Assembly: GCA_903833215.1 (NCBI GenBank)
Contig: CAILEM010000060.1
Coordinates: 1 to 64,000, forward strand
Length of the DNA: 64,000 nucleotides
Direction of reading: 5' to 3'
Source of the DNA: an uncultured Armatimonadota bacterium
GTDB lineage: Bacteria; Armatimonadota; Fimbriimonadia; Fimbriimonadales; Fimbriimonadaceae
Shown: in pieces, positions 54,026 to 62,717 of the stretch
Position numbering within the stretch: position 1 is the first letter of the stretch
Layout of the letters: each line of letters starts with the position of its first letter
Translations under genes and position numbers: made by a program
Notes under the pieces: model-generated
Seen by the model: the letters and a program-made list of their open reading frames with translations, nothing else
Database searches by the model: none
Told to the model about the DNA's origin: nothing

Positions 54026-54820
54026 CTAATACCAGCGGCCTTTGCCGCTATAGAGTTTCCAGCCGGCTTTGTCGATGTTGGCGTTGGGGACCCAGTGACG
54101 GCCGATGACTTCGGAATCGGAGACGCCGGACTTGATGGGGAGGTGGCCGTACCCGACGAAGTTGCTGTCCACGACATCCATACCGTCGCCGTTCTTGCCG
54201 ACCACGATGCCGATGTGATTGGCTCCGCTCGATGGGTAGTTGCGGTAGTAGACCACGTCGCCGGCCTGGCTGTTCCGAGCAGATGGTCCGTTGGTTGGAT
54301 AGCTGGACCAGCTAACAGGAAGGTCGTAGCTGAGTGATCGTCGCAGAATTAGGACGGTGAAGAAGAAGCACTGGCCGGTTCTCTCGTATCCGCCTTTCAT
54401 GTCGTATGCGGAGCTAGCCATGTCGGACGAGGTCAACGAAGCATTGCTTCGGTTGATGCGTTTGGTGACGTAGTTCAGAGCACCGATGTCGCTTGCGAGG
54501 TAGGACCAGTCTCCCACCACGCAGCCTCCGTATTGGTTTCCACCAAAGGGGCCGCCTTCATTCGAAGGATGGAGCCAAGCATTTCGGAGTGCGTAATATG
54601 CCTCGAAGAACACGGCTTTCCGCTTATCGTTACCGATCATCAGCTCGGTCATCGTCGTATTCTTCATCTCTTGCGGTTCTGGAATCGCTTCCTTTGCTAG
54701 CATCTCTTTCTGCGAGTTTTGAACCTGTTGCACCTGAGTGCTCATCTGGCTTGAGCCTCCACAACCTGCGAGAACGATGGCGAGCGATGCGATTGCGAAT
54801 CCATTTGTCGATTTATTCAT
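54026..54820 (-). CDS. Lipoprotein with CHAP/NlpC-like amidase domain
   Basis: A 264-residue lipoprotein: lipobox LAGC with Cys at residue 20 after a hydrophobic stretch. The C-terminal part (about 140-260) resembles a CHAP or NlpC/P60-type cysteine peptidase fold: GQCFFFTVLILRRSL around the possible catalytic Cys, GDVVYYRNYPSSGANHIGIVVG with a catalytic-type His, and VVDSNFVGYGHLPIKS. Probably an exported cell wall hydrolase or lysozyme-like effector. Family assignment is tentative. Confidence 0.7.
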   Translation of the reverse strand: MNKSTNGFAIASLAIVLAGCGGSSQMSTQVQQVQNSQKEMLAKEAIPEPQEMKNTTMTELMIGNDKRKAVFFEAYYALRNAWLHPSNEGGPFGGNQYGGCVVGDWSYLASDIGALNYVTKRINRSNASLTSSDMASSAYDMKGGYERTGQCFFFTVLILRRSLSYDLPVSWSSYPTNGPSARNSQAGDVVYYRNYPSSGANHIGIVVGKNGDGMDVVDSNFVGYGHLPIKSGVSDSEVIGRHWVPNANIDKAGWKLYSGKGRWY

Positions 54821-54978
54821 TTCATTTGCCCCCGGATTTCACGGCTTGTTGGCCGCTTATGTGTTCATGAGAGGAGGAGAATTGCCGAACCTCAGCGACT
54901 GTTTCAGGAAATATGAAAAATCAGATTATCGCAATCCGTGTGGGCGAATTGGGATAGCAATCGTAAGTGGAATGACAA

Positions 54979-55003
54979 ATATGGCCATGTATAATGGCCA
55001 TAT
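54979..55003. promoter_or_regulatory. Palindromic operator overlapping the Phd start
   Basis: Arms ATATGGCCAT (54979-54988) and ATGGCCATAT (54994-55003) form a perfect 10-bp inverted repeat around GTATA. TATAAT at 54990-54995 sits inside and the ATG of the antitoxin at 55002 overlaps the end, so operator, -10 box and start codon nearly coincide. Confidence 0.7.
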
Positions 55004-55238
55004 GGTTCAGGTGACCGCGACGGAATATAAACACAACGCTCTGAAGCTGCTAGAGCAGGTACGGGTGTCTGGGGAAACGGTGCAGATCACCAAACGAGGA
55101 CGACCGATTGCGCAGTTGGTGCGATGCGATGATGCGCAATCAACTCGAGAGTTTGGCAAGTTTCGTGGTGATGCGATCATTGTCGGCGATATAGTCGGCC
55201 CGATTTTGGACCCAGAGGAATGGGAATCGGTCGCGTGA
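55002..55238 (+). CDS. Phd/YefM-type antitoxin
   Basis: A 78-residue protein: VQVTATEYKHNALKLLEQVRVSGETVQITKRGRPIAQLVRCDD is the Phd/YefM N-terminal DNA-binding domain. The acidic tail ends ILDPEEWESVA. The ATG at 55002 has no Shine-Dalgarno and lies about 7 bp from a TATAAT box, suggesting a leaderless mRNA. Longer in-frame starts exist but lack support. Overlaps the PIN toxin start by 4 bp (GTGA). Confidence 0.85.
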   Translation: MVQVTATEYKHNALKLLEQVRVSGETVQITKRGRPIAQLVRCDDAQSTREFGKFRGDAIIVGDIVGPILDPEEWESVA

Positions 55239-55624
55239 TCCTTATTGACACTCACGTCTGGATTTGGCTGAATCTGAGTCCAGAAAAGTTCTCTGTTTCG
55301 GCCATGAAAACGTTGCAAAGCGCACCTCGTATCGTTCTTAGCGCGATTTCCATTTACGAGACGATGGTTGCGGTTGAGAAGGGACGCATAGCAACCAGCT
55401 ACTCGGCGGAAGATTTGGTGCGGCGCTGGTTGAAGGCCAGCGACATTGTGCGCGTTCCCGTTCAGGAGGAAATCCTCATCCAAAGTCGTGCTTTGGATTT
55501 CGTTCACGAAGATCCGTTTGATCGGATCATTGCGAGCACCGCGGTGTCTGAGCAGATTCCGTTGCTCACGGCAGACGGGAACCTGCTTAAGCTAGGGTGG
55601 CTCGCGACGATTCCGGCGCAGTGA
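55235..55624 (+). CDS. PIN-domain toxin of a Phd/PIN pair
   Basis: A 129-residue PIN nuclease. Acidic residues: ILIDTHVWIWL (Asp 5), SAISIYETMVAVEKG (Glu), HEDPFDRIIASTA (two Asp) and TADGNLL (Asp). HEDPFDRI is the sequence seen in PIN toxins of the Phd-linked type. Start is the GTG overlapping the antitoxin stop. Confidence 0.87.
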   Translation: MILIDTHVWIWLNLSPEKFSVSAMKTLQSAPRIVLSAISIYETMVAVEKGRIATSYSAEDLVRRWLKASDIVRVPVQEEILIQSRALDFVHEDPFDRIIASTAVSEQIPLLTADGNLLKLGWLATIPAQ

Positions 55625-55732
55625 TCGCGCTGTTTGGGCCAGAGATGGCGAGTCCGTTAGCGCTGGAATTCTGTCTGGATATGGCTGTCATTGAGAGACT
55701 GAACGCAAATTAGGATGTCCCGACTCCGTCGC

Positions 55733-55830
55733 GACCGCAAATCCGGGGGCCATCCTCACCCTTCCCTCTCCTTCCGCTTGCGGAAAGAGAGGGCGACACT
55801 TGGGCAGCCCTGGCTGGATTGACAGGCTGT
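55733..55830 (+). repeat. Dispersed hairpin repeat, copy 2
   Basis: CCCTCTCCTTCCGC (55764-55777) pairs with GCGGAAAGAGAGGG (55780-55793) around a 2-nt loop, with one internal C-A mismatch. Compared with copy 1 at 46592-46674 the loop-closing CAT/ATG is replaced by CGC/GCG on both sides. Flanks CCGGGGGCCATCCTCACCC and CTGGCTGGATTGA match copy 1. Confidence 0.75.
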
Positions 55831-55844
55831 CTCGGGGCCTATTG

Positions 55845-58800
55845 TCACTTGGCGCTTTCCGAATCAGCCATGCCTTTCAACTTGCAGAACAGGTTTACGA
55901 GTTGCATTTCTTCGATGGAACCCGCCGAGGTTTGGGCGATTCGGGGGTCGGCGATGACGATGGCTAGGCATTGGGCTCGGGAAATGGCGACGTTGATTCG
56001 GTTTTTGTCGAGGATGAAAGCGAGTCCTCGGGCACCGTATTCGCCGTAGCTGCTACACAACGAAAGGATGCACACGGGGGCTTCTTGGCCTTGGAAGCGG
56101 TCGACGCTGCCGACTTTGGCACCGGGTGGTAGGGCCAGTTCGAGGCCTCGGACCTGGGAGTTGTAGGGGGAGATGAACATGAAGTCCTTCAGTTCTAGCG
56201 GGCGGGTTTCGCCATGCTTATCGGTGTAAGGCTTGCCGAGCAGTTGGTCTACGATGCGGCGAGCCACCGCGATCTCCTCATCGCTTCGTTGGACGTTTCC
56301 ATCATGCTCAACGCCCAGAAATGAGATCCCTGCGCCTTTGCCCTCCAGCCCGAATTCGGCAGGCAGATCCACGATGTGCTGCCGTTCGCAGTCGGAATGC
56401 GAGCCCAAGCGGCCCTCGTAGATGCTGTCGGAGATGAACGAACACACCGATGGATGCATGCGACGGGTTTCGCCCATGAAGATTCCGAAGTCCGCAGGTA
56501 CCACAGCGTGAAACACTGGTGCATCCGGCGCGCTGGCCTTCGTGTCCTTCAACGCATACTGAAGCACTGAGAGTCCGGCGTCGCCAGGATGGGACCCCTG
56601 AACGGGTTGCTCCAATTGCATCTGGTCACCCAACAACACCAGGTTTCGTGCGCATCGGGAAATGGCAACGGCATTGGCCAATGAGACTTGGCCAGCCTCG
56701 TCGATAAACAGTACATCGAGACCGTCGATCCACTCCGGGCGCGAAAAGAGCCAGGCGGTTCCACCAATTACACCCGTCGTATACTTCTCGCTGGCAATGG
56801 TGTTCGCAGCGACGTAATGAAGGCCTGGATTGCTTTCGTGCAGAGTTTCGTCTTTCTCGCCAGCGGCCTTGATGCCGACAAGTTCGGTCCCGGTTGCTTG
56901 CATCGTCTTTCCGCACGCGGCGAGCAGATTGCCGACCGCCTTGTGGCTATTGCTGCAGACGCCGACCTTCTTTCCTGCTGCCAAAAGCGCTGCGATCATG
57001 TGGGATGCGGTGTATGTTTTTCCGGTGCCGGGAGGACCCTGAATAACAAGGCATTCTCCGTTCATCTCATCAGCGACGCGGATTGCCGCCTCGGTGGGAG
57101 ATTCTTCCGCCTTCCGAAGGCATCTGGAAGGTGCTTTTCGCCAAAGAAGCGCGGATGTTGGAGGATGCAAATTACCGTCAAGCTGCCCTTCCGCAACTGC
57201 GGTCAAGGCTTTGGCGATTTCCTTCGACTCGACGACTTCATAAGGAATCAGAGAGCCTGTTTTCGGAAAATCTCCACCGAATTTGCCGTTGATCGTGGTC
57301 ATTCCCGTCTTTAGCTGAAGTTCGCCTTTACTCAGATCTAGTCCCACCAGCTTGAATTTTGAGTCGAGATCCCAAGGGAACATGACTGTGGACTTTTCTC
57401 CTGGAGAAAGCTTGCATTCCTGATCTGGGTCGAACTTGTAGGTCTGTACCCACGACTTCTTCTCGACGATCTTTTCGCCGATCGCCTTGATGCCTTCGAT
57501 ACACGAAGGGTCCTCTCGCAGGTCCTCGGGGTTGGCGATAGCGCGGTCGAACATCTTCCAGAAAACGGGCTTATTCTCCCGGCGATGGAAGCCGATGAGG
57601 TCTGCTAGAACGGTTGAGACGCCATCTCCCTTCGCGCGTAGATCTCCTACCAGTCTTTGACGGGCAAGGATTTCCTCCGGCAGGATCGGTTCCTCCACGC
57701 TGTCGATTGGGGAAGATTGCGTTGCGGCGATTCCATTGTTGATCGCGAACTGGCGGAGCCAGAACAGGAGGTCGGCGGTGGAACTGCAGTCGTCCTCGTT
57801 GTAGTCGCGAATGCCTTTGAGGATCGGGCTTTGGTGCCAGTCTTTGGGTTCACACGTTTCGATCCATCGTGCGTATTGAACGATGCTATCGACGGCATTA
57901 GCGACATCGGTGGAGCGTTTGGGACGATACAGCCGCTCGACTCGCTTGATGCTGTAACTATCCTCGCCGATGCGCAAACCATGGCGAACAACTTGGTACA
58001 GATCGACAAAAACGTTGTTGCGAAGGAGGATGTCGACCTCCTCCTGGCGGGTGTCATGCCGCGTGCTCAGACGACGAACCGCACTTACTTCATAAGCTGC
58101 GTAGTGATAAATATGCAGGCCTGGATGGGTCTTCCATCGTGCGTAGACCCAGTCGATGAACCCTTCGAATGCCCGTTTTTCCTCATCCCGATCGTGTGCC
58201 CACCAATCGAGAAACTGGGGTGAGTCGGGATCAAGGATCCATACGCCAAAGAGGTATTCCAGGCCACCCTGCACGAGCGGATACCCTTCCATATCGAAAA
58301 ATACGTCGGCGTCATGGGCAGGAGGCAGGGCGGCAAGTCCCACTGGCTGACCACTGGCACCGACCGGTGGCAAGATTTCAACCGCAGGGGGTGCAGCTGG
58401 TTCAACTCTCCGATTGATGTTTGTTTGGACTTGTAGCGAAGCTTGAGCGGCAAGCTTGCGCCTCGATTCCTCAGCGAGTTTGGGAACGGCTCGATCCTCG
58501 GCGGCGGCCAATTCGGTCATGGTGTGAATGCCTGCATTGCGCAGCTTCTTCATTTGACCGACGGTGATTCCGGCGACCTGCACCAAGTGGTCGGTCTCGG
58601 TGAAGTGCCTCTCGGCATAAGAACTCCACTTGCCATGGTTGGCACGCGGAAGCGGCTCCGGTCGCTGGGCCAGATCGGGCTGAAAATTCTCGTGCATCTC
58701 AAGGAAAGCAGACTTGAGTTGCCAGTAGTAGTACAGAAAGTCTTCAACCCGAAACTCGACCTGCTCCTTCGTCCCAAGAATGATCCCGAACTTGGTGGGA

Positions 58801-59273
58801 AGGTCCACACCAGTGGTGTAGGCGAGCATCTCGGAATAACAGCAGAGCTGAATGGCGTAATACGGCTTCGGGGAATTGGCAAGTTTGGTATCCCACACCT
58901 GATACTTGCCATCAGCGTCGTGGATGAGAAAGTCGGAATAGCCCGCGAAATGAGCATCTTCGAGATACGCCTGATAGATGATCGTCGGGTTGAGCGCAAA
59001 CGCCGCCCGAGTTTCGGCTCGTGCGATGGCGACCGACGCTTTGCTCACTTCGACGAGGTCGACGAGTGAGTCCTTATAGGCTTGCAGGACTGCGAGTTCG
59101 TGGGCATCGCCGGTCTTTGCGATAAGCTGCTGGTCTTCCGATTCCTCGTCTGCGAAGACCTCACCCGGACGTTCATGCGAATACCGGTCCATCCACGACG
59201 CGAACGGCGAGTTCGAGTACGTAATCAGGTCGCTCGGAGAAAACACCCACCGCCCATCGCCAGTTCGCTTCAT
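55845..59273 (-). CDS. RecB-like nuclease / DEDD exonuclease-like / SF1 helicase fusion (TM0106 type)
   Basis: From the ATG at 59273 the product is 1142 residues. Region 1-200: RecB/Cas4-like nuclease fold (SPSDLITYSNSPFASWMDRY, FAGYSDFLIHD, YQVWDTKLAN with D and K of the active site). About 235-275: helix-hairpin-helix (LRNAGIHTMTELAAAE). About 320-540: RNase H/DEDD exonuclease-like (ADVFFDMEGYP, LHIYHYAAYEVSAVR, LRDYNEDDCSST-like ending with YNEDDC). About 740-1130: SF1 helicase (GPPGTGKT at about 743, LFIDEAGQ at about 851, SVDRFQGQEAPVCILSL, NVAISRA). The family is common near DNA-repair and Cas/Argonaute-like genes. Processive DNA or RNA end-processing is expected. Confidence 0.9.
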   Translation of the reverse strand: MKRTGDGRWVFSPSDLITYSNSPFASWMDRYSHERPGEVFADEESEDQQLIAKTGDAHELAVLQAYKDSLVDLVEVSKASVAIARAETRAAFALNPTIIYQAYLEDAHFAGYSDFLIHDADGKYQVWDTKLANSPKPYYAIQLCCYSEMLAYTTGVDLPTKFGIILGTKEQVEFRVEDFLYYYWQLKSAFLEMHENFQPDLAQRPEPLPRANHGKWSSYAERHFTETDHLVQVAGITVGQMKKLRNAGIHTMTELAAAEDRAVPKLAEESRRKLAAQASLQVQTNINRRVEPAAPPAVEILPPVGASGQPVGLAALPPAHDADVFFDMEGYPLVQGGLEYLFGVWILDPDSPQFLDWWAHDRDEEKRAFEGFIDWVYARWKTHPGLHIYHYAAYEVSAVRRLSTRHDTRQEEVDILLRNNVFVDLYQVVRHGLRIGEDSYSIKRVERLYRPKRSTDVANAVDSIVQYARWIETCEPKDWHQSPILKGIRDYNEDDCSSTADLLFWLRQFAINNGIAATQSSPIDSVEEPILPEEILARQRLVGDLRAKGDGVSTVLADLIGFHRRENKPVFWKMFDRAIANPEDLREDPSCIEGIKAIGEKIVEKKSWVQTYKFDPDQECKLSPGEKSTVMFPWDLDSKFKLVGLDLSKGELQLKTGMTTINGKFGGDFPKTGSLIPYEVVESKEIAKALTAVAEGQLDGNLHPPTSALLWRKAPSRCLRKAEESPTEAAIRVADEMNGECLVIQGPPGTGKTYTASHMIAALLAAGKKVGVCSNSHKAVGNLLAACGKTMQATGTELVGIKAAGEKDETLHESNPGLHYVAANTIASEKYTTGVIGGTAWLFSRPEWIDGLDVLFIDEAGQVSLANAVAISRCARNLVLLGDQMQLEQPVQGSHPGDAGLSVLQYALKDTKASAPDAPVFHAVVPADFGIFMGETRRMHPSVCSFISDSIYEGRLGSHSDCERQHIVDLPAEFGLEGKGAGISFLGVEHDGNVQRSDEEIAVARRIVDQLLGKPYTDKHGETRPLELKDFMFISPYNSQVRGLELALPPGAKVGSVDRFQGQEAPVCILSLCSSYGEYGARGLAFILDKNRINVAISRAQCLAIVIADPRIAQTSAGSIEEMQLVNLFCKLKGMADSESAK

Positions 59274-59407
59274 GGGATTTATTGTGGGGGAAGGGTGCCC
59301 CAATTCAGCGTATTTTCTGCAAATTGGATGCGTTTCCCTTCTCGCTTCCCTTTTCCGAACGGCTCTTGATTGTTCCTTCGTTCTGTTCTCGGCGATAGCT
59401 GGTTTGT
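59274..59407. other. Promoter region of the nuclease-helicase gene
   Basis: About 130 bp upstream of the minus-strand start, ending where structured element B begins. No clear promoter boxes identified. Confidence 0.3.
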
Positions 59408-59606
59408 GCGCTCACACCGCTGGGTGCTGTCTCTCCCCCACGCCCCGAACCGTCGCTGTTCCGTTCGTCATCGCCGGGCGCGCGCCAAACTCGGCCCTTC
59501 GGCCTCAAACAGTGGCGCGCTGACTGCCCAGCGACGAGCGAACGGCGACGGTTATGGACGTTGAGGAGAGACGAGTTGGACTTTCCTTTTCCGGACCCTT
59601 CGGGTG
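59408..59606 (+). ncRNA. Dispersed structured element, copy B
   Basis: Reads 5' CACC-GCTG-GGTG hairpin; basal stem GTCTCTCC / GGAGAGAC (59429-59436 with 59565-59572); central GCGCGCCA / TGGCGCGC (59480-59487 with 59513-59520); inner GGCC-CTTC-GGCC; then GACGAGTTGGACTTTCC and a final ACCC-TTC-GGGT hairpin. Also TCGCCGGGC / GCCCAGCGA-type pairing on the way. Located between the helicase start and the end of the glycosidase gene. Confidence 0.6.
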
Positions 59607-59635
59607 ATTGGGGGCTGGTCAATGACTTTGTGGGA

Positions 59636-61609
59636 TTATGTCCGCACCCGAAACAACGCGACGCCTTCGTCGGGTGCGAAGGGGTGGTAGGGGGTGATTC
59701 TGCCGGATTGGATCTGGACTTTGGAATCTTTTTCGGCACCGGTTTCTATGTTGAACTGACGCATTTGGTAGGTTCCATCGGGCTGATTGGGAAGGGAGAT
59801 CGACTTCGTCGACGACCCGATCCCGGCGAGCCATTGGATTCGCATCAGGGCATAGCGGTCGGACCTTAGGCTCGCGGCCATGACACCAGAACCCAGTCCG
59901 GGAAGGGTGATGGATTGTAGTTTCACCCAATCAACACCTTGATCATCGATCTTGATCTCGTTCTTTCCGGCTGAGACGGGGATAGGAAAGGTGGCGTCGA
60001 CGTTCTGATCGCCTGTACCCGCTGGCCAGGATTTTGTAGCCACCATCTTGCCATTGAGGCTGATCTCCACGCTCCCGCCCCACTTTGCAACCTGCGAAAT
60101 GCGAACGACGGCAGTACCCGGCTTGCCCAACGAGAATCGAAATCGGATGGGCTCTCGCATCAGGTTGCGGTTGTGACTCTTGCCGCTCTGGATGTAGCTC
60201 GACAGGCCACGTAACGTGCCAGCAACACCCTCAGCAGGAAGGTTGAAGACGAACTTCTGGGTCGTGCCCCAGCCGAGACCAGGTTGTCCCACCCAATCCG
60301 ACTTTGCCGCGCCCATCACCTCGATCGGAGCAGGATTGGCAGTTGGGTTTTCGGCAAAGCCGCATCGCGAGAGAATGCGCGAGCCACGAGCAAACTCTTC
60401 ATGCAGGTGGAACTTGTACGCCTCGTCCCAATACCAATACTGCGAAGGACCAGCTTGACCTGAAAGCAATCCTGCCCAAAAGCCGTCTCGCAGTCCACGC
60501 TTGGCTAGCTTTTCTGTCACCGTCACGTCGTGAATTCCGAATTCTCCGAAGAAACTTGGCTTGTCCGGCGTTGGAGGGAAGCCGAGGATCGCGGTGTAGA
60601 TGTTGGAGGGATAGATGTGTGGCTGCATGTAGTCCATGGTCTCAAACACTTTCGGTGTGAGTTCCTCCGAAGAGCTGCTCGTGACCAGGTGATGGTACGG
60701 ATCGAGCGATCTCATGTATGCCCCCATCTCCTTGTGCCAAGCGATGACATCGCCGACGCGATCCGGGTGGAGCTTAGCGGCATCGACCCATTGGACCTCG
60801 TTGAATAGCTCCCAAGCCATGATCGAGGTCGAATGTCCCCAACGTGCGATTGCATAGCGTAGCCACGCCTTGGTGAGCTTCTTCGCTTTGGGATTAATGA
60901 AAAAGTCGGTCGGGTCGGCGAGGAAGCCGCCGTTCGTGACATTCCATGGATTCTCACCCCAATTGGGGTCGGTGGTTGTGCTGAAAAGGCCGTGATGGAA
61001 GAGTACGAACTGGAATTTTAGGTCGTCCTTTTCACACTCACGGACGATGCCATCCCACCGGTCGAATGCGGGCTCGTTCATCCATCCTTCTTTGAGTTTC
61101 ACTCTTGAATCTTGAGGAATGAACGGACCCTTGCCGTCCCATTTATTCGACCAAATCCGCGTCCATGTGAGCCCCGCCTTGTGCATGTCGGCAAGTTGGG
61201 TTGCATAGGATGCGGCTCCGCCGTACTGCCAGGCGAGGTTGTAGCCATAGGGAATGTACGGCTTGCCGGAACTGAGTTTGAATCTCGTACCCGTCTTGAG
61301 GACGAACTCAGAGTCGGTTGCGGGCTTCAAGTTTACGCGACCTGCCGAGTGGGAATCAGGCTTGCCATTCACGACAAACTGCGTGGTAAACACGCCCCCT
61401 TCGGGTGCAGAAAGCACGGCGTGCCACTGCCCGTGTCCGTAGTAGGCAAGCCTCTCATAGCGGTGCCCAGCGTGGGTGAATACGACACGCACGTCGTTTT
61501 CGTTCGGCGAGAACGGATTGCCGACGGTAGCGAGTTGATGGCTGACGGTCACGGGACCAAACCATTTCGGGCCGGAGAGTGCAGTACAAAGAAGCAAGCT
61601 GGTGATCAT
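59636..61609 (-). CDS. Exported GH5-type glycoside hydrolase
   Basis: A 657-residue protein with a short signal peptide. About 15-115 is a DUF5060-like beta-sandwich (FGPVTVSHQLATVGNPFSPNENDVRV). About 120-430 is a (beta/alpha)8 barrel of GH5 type with acid/base Glu in ELFNEVQW at about 266 and nucleophile Glu in FGEFGIH at about 354. The rest is a beta-rich C-terminal region resembling a carbohydrate-binding or concanavalin-like domain. It hydrolyses beta-linked polysaccharides. It follows the LacI gene by 7 bp on the same strand, so LacI likely controls it. Confidence 0.85.
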   Translation of the reverse strand: MITSLLLCTALSGPKWFGPVTVSHQLATVGNPFSPNENDVRVVFTHAGHRYERLAYYGHGQWHAVLSAPEGGVFTTQFVVNGKPDSHSAGRVNLKPATDSEFVLKTGTRFKLSSGKPYIPYGYNLAWQYGGAASYATQLADMHKAGLTWTRIWSNKWDGKGPFIPQDSRVKLKEGWMNEPAFDRWDGIVRECEKDDLKFQFVLFHHGLFSTTTDPNWGENPWNVTNGGFLADPTDFFINPKAKKLTKAWLRYAIARWGHSTSIMAWELFNEVQWVDAAKLHPDRVGDVIAWHKEMGAYMRSLDPYHHLVTSSSSEELTPKVFETMDYMQPHIYPSNIYTAILGFPPTPDKPSFFGEFGIHDVTVTEKLAKRGLRDGFWAGLLSGQAGPSQYWYWDEAYKFHLHEEFARGSRILSRCGFAENPTANPAPIEVMGAAKSDWVGQPGLGWGTTQKFVFNLPAEGVAGTLRGLSSYIQSGKSHNRNLMREPIRFRFSLGKPGTAVVRISQVAKWGGSVEISLNGKMVATKSWPAGTGDQNVDATFPIPVSAGKNEIKIDDQGVDWVKLQSITLPGLGSGVMAASLRSDRYALMRIQWLAGIGSSTKSISLPNQPDGTYQMRQFNIETGAEKDSKVQIQSGRITPYHPFAPDEGVALFRVRT

Positions 61610-61616
61610 GATTTAC

Positions 61617-62624
61617 TTAGCGGCGCGGTGGAGCACAAGACTCACGAAGGATGAGTTCTGGGGAGACAACGATTCGCTTTGGATTCGCATCGTCGTCGGC
61701 GTTTTGCGTTCTGGCGAGAACGAGGTTGACTGCCTCCGCCGCAATTTGGTCGGCGGGAAGATCGACGGTGGTGAGTTGGGGACAGATGTAAGTGCCGAGA
61801 TCAAGATTGTCGAAACCGACTACTGAGATTTGATCAGGAATCGAAATGCACGCGGCACCGAGGTGTTTGAAGACCAATGCGGCAACAAAATCCTGATACG
61901 CGAAAATCGCCGTCGGCGGCTTGGGCAGGCTGACCAAGTCATGGATGACTGCTTGGACTTCTTCATCGGATCGAGCGGAAGAAACGAGGTTTGGGGTGAT
62001 GCCGCTCTCGTTAAGCGCCTTCTGAAAACCAGAAAGACGATCGAAGGGGCCGCGGTGCGGTCTGGCTCCAATCACGGCAATATCCCTATGCCCGAGGTCA
62101 ACAAGGTGCTTACCCACCATGTATCCACCTCGGGCGTCATCAGCCATCACCAAATCAAGATGTTCGGCCCCTTCGACCCAGCCGAGCAACACCACGGGCG
62201 TGCCCGAAGCAACCAGGCTCTCCACTTGGGACTTGGTGACGAGTCCATTTACCGCGGTGACAAGTAGCACACCATCCGCCCGATGCTCATAGAGTGAGGT
62301 TAGGCAATCGCTTTCCGATTCTTGATCGGCCCCACTCAGATGAAGTTGCAGGCGGTAGCCAGCCTCCTTGACGCGGTCAGCAACGAGCTGGATCAGCTTT
62401 GGGTAGTACGGGTTGGCGACTTGAGGAACGACGAGCCCAATCGTTCGAGTGGATTGAACCCGAAGATTTCGAGCGACGAGGTTGACCTTATATCCCGCCT
62501 CTCTTGCCAACTGCTGGACGAGGTCCTTGGTCTTTTGATTGACCAATGGGCTGTCGGCAAGCGCACGAGAAACCGTGGACTCTGAAACCCCAGCCTTTGC
62601 GGCAATATCGGATAACTTTATCAT
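61617..62624 (-). CDS. LacI-family transcriptional regulator
   Basis: From the ATG at 62624 the protein is 335 residues. IKLSDIAAKAGVSESTVSRALADSPLVNQKTKDLVQQLAREAGY is the LacI HTH; then IGLVVPQVANPYYPKLIQLVADRVKEAGY, DGVLLVTAVNG and DQISVVGFDNLDLGTYICPQLTTVD, the periplasmic-binding fold that senses a sugar. An earlier in-frame ATG is less likely since the family starts here. It sits upstream of a GH5 gene and divergent from an aldo/keto reductase, with two identical operators in between. Confidence 0.93.
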   Translation of the reverse strand: MIKLSDIAAKAGVSESTVSRALADSPLVNQKTKDLVQQLAREAGYKVNLVARNLRVQSTRTIGLVVPQVANPYYPKLIQLVADRVKEAGYRLQLHLSGADQESESDCLTSLYEHRADGVLLVTAVNGLVTKSQVESLVASGTPVVLLGWVEGAEHLDLVMADDARGGYMVGKHLVDLGHRDIAVIGARPHRGPFDRLSGFQKALNESGITPNLVSSARSDEEVQAVIHDLVSLPKPPTAIFAYQDFVAALVFKHLGAACISIPDQISVVGFDNLDLGTYICPQLTTVDLPADQIAAEAVNLVLARTQNADDDANPKRIVVSPELILRESCAPPRR

Positions 62625-62635
62625 TTTGTCCCGCG

Positions 62636-62651
62636 TTGCAATCGATTGTAA
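62636..62651. promoter_or_regulatory. LacI-type operator 1
   Basis: TTGCAATCGATTGTAA, a near-perfect palindrome, 12 bp upstream of the lacI-like gene's start. An identical 16-mer lies 33 bp away. Confidence 0.85.
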
Positions 62652-62668
62652 CACGACGTCTTAATGTT

Positions 62669-62684
62669 TTGCAATCGATTGTAA
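62669..62684. promoter_or_regulatory. LacI-type operator 2
   Basis: TTGCAATCGATTGTAA again, 33 bp (about three helical turns) from operator 1 and 34 bp upstream of the reductase ATG. Both operators lie on the same face of DNA. They likely repress both divergent transcripts. Confidence 0.85.
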
Positions 62685-62717
62685 TAATCGCTTCGGTTCT
62701 GGTAAACCTACGGCATC

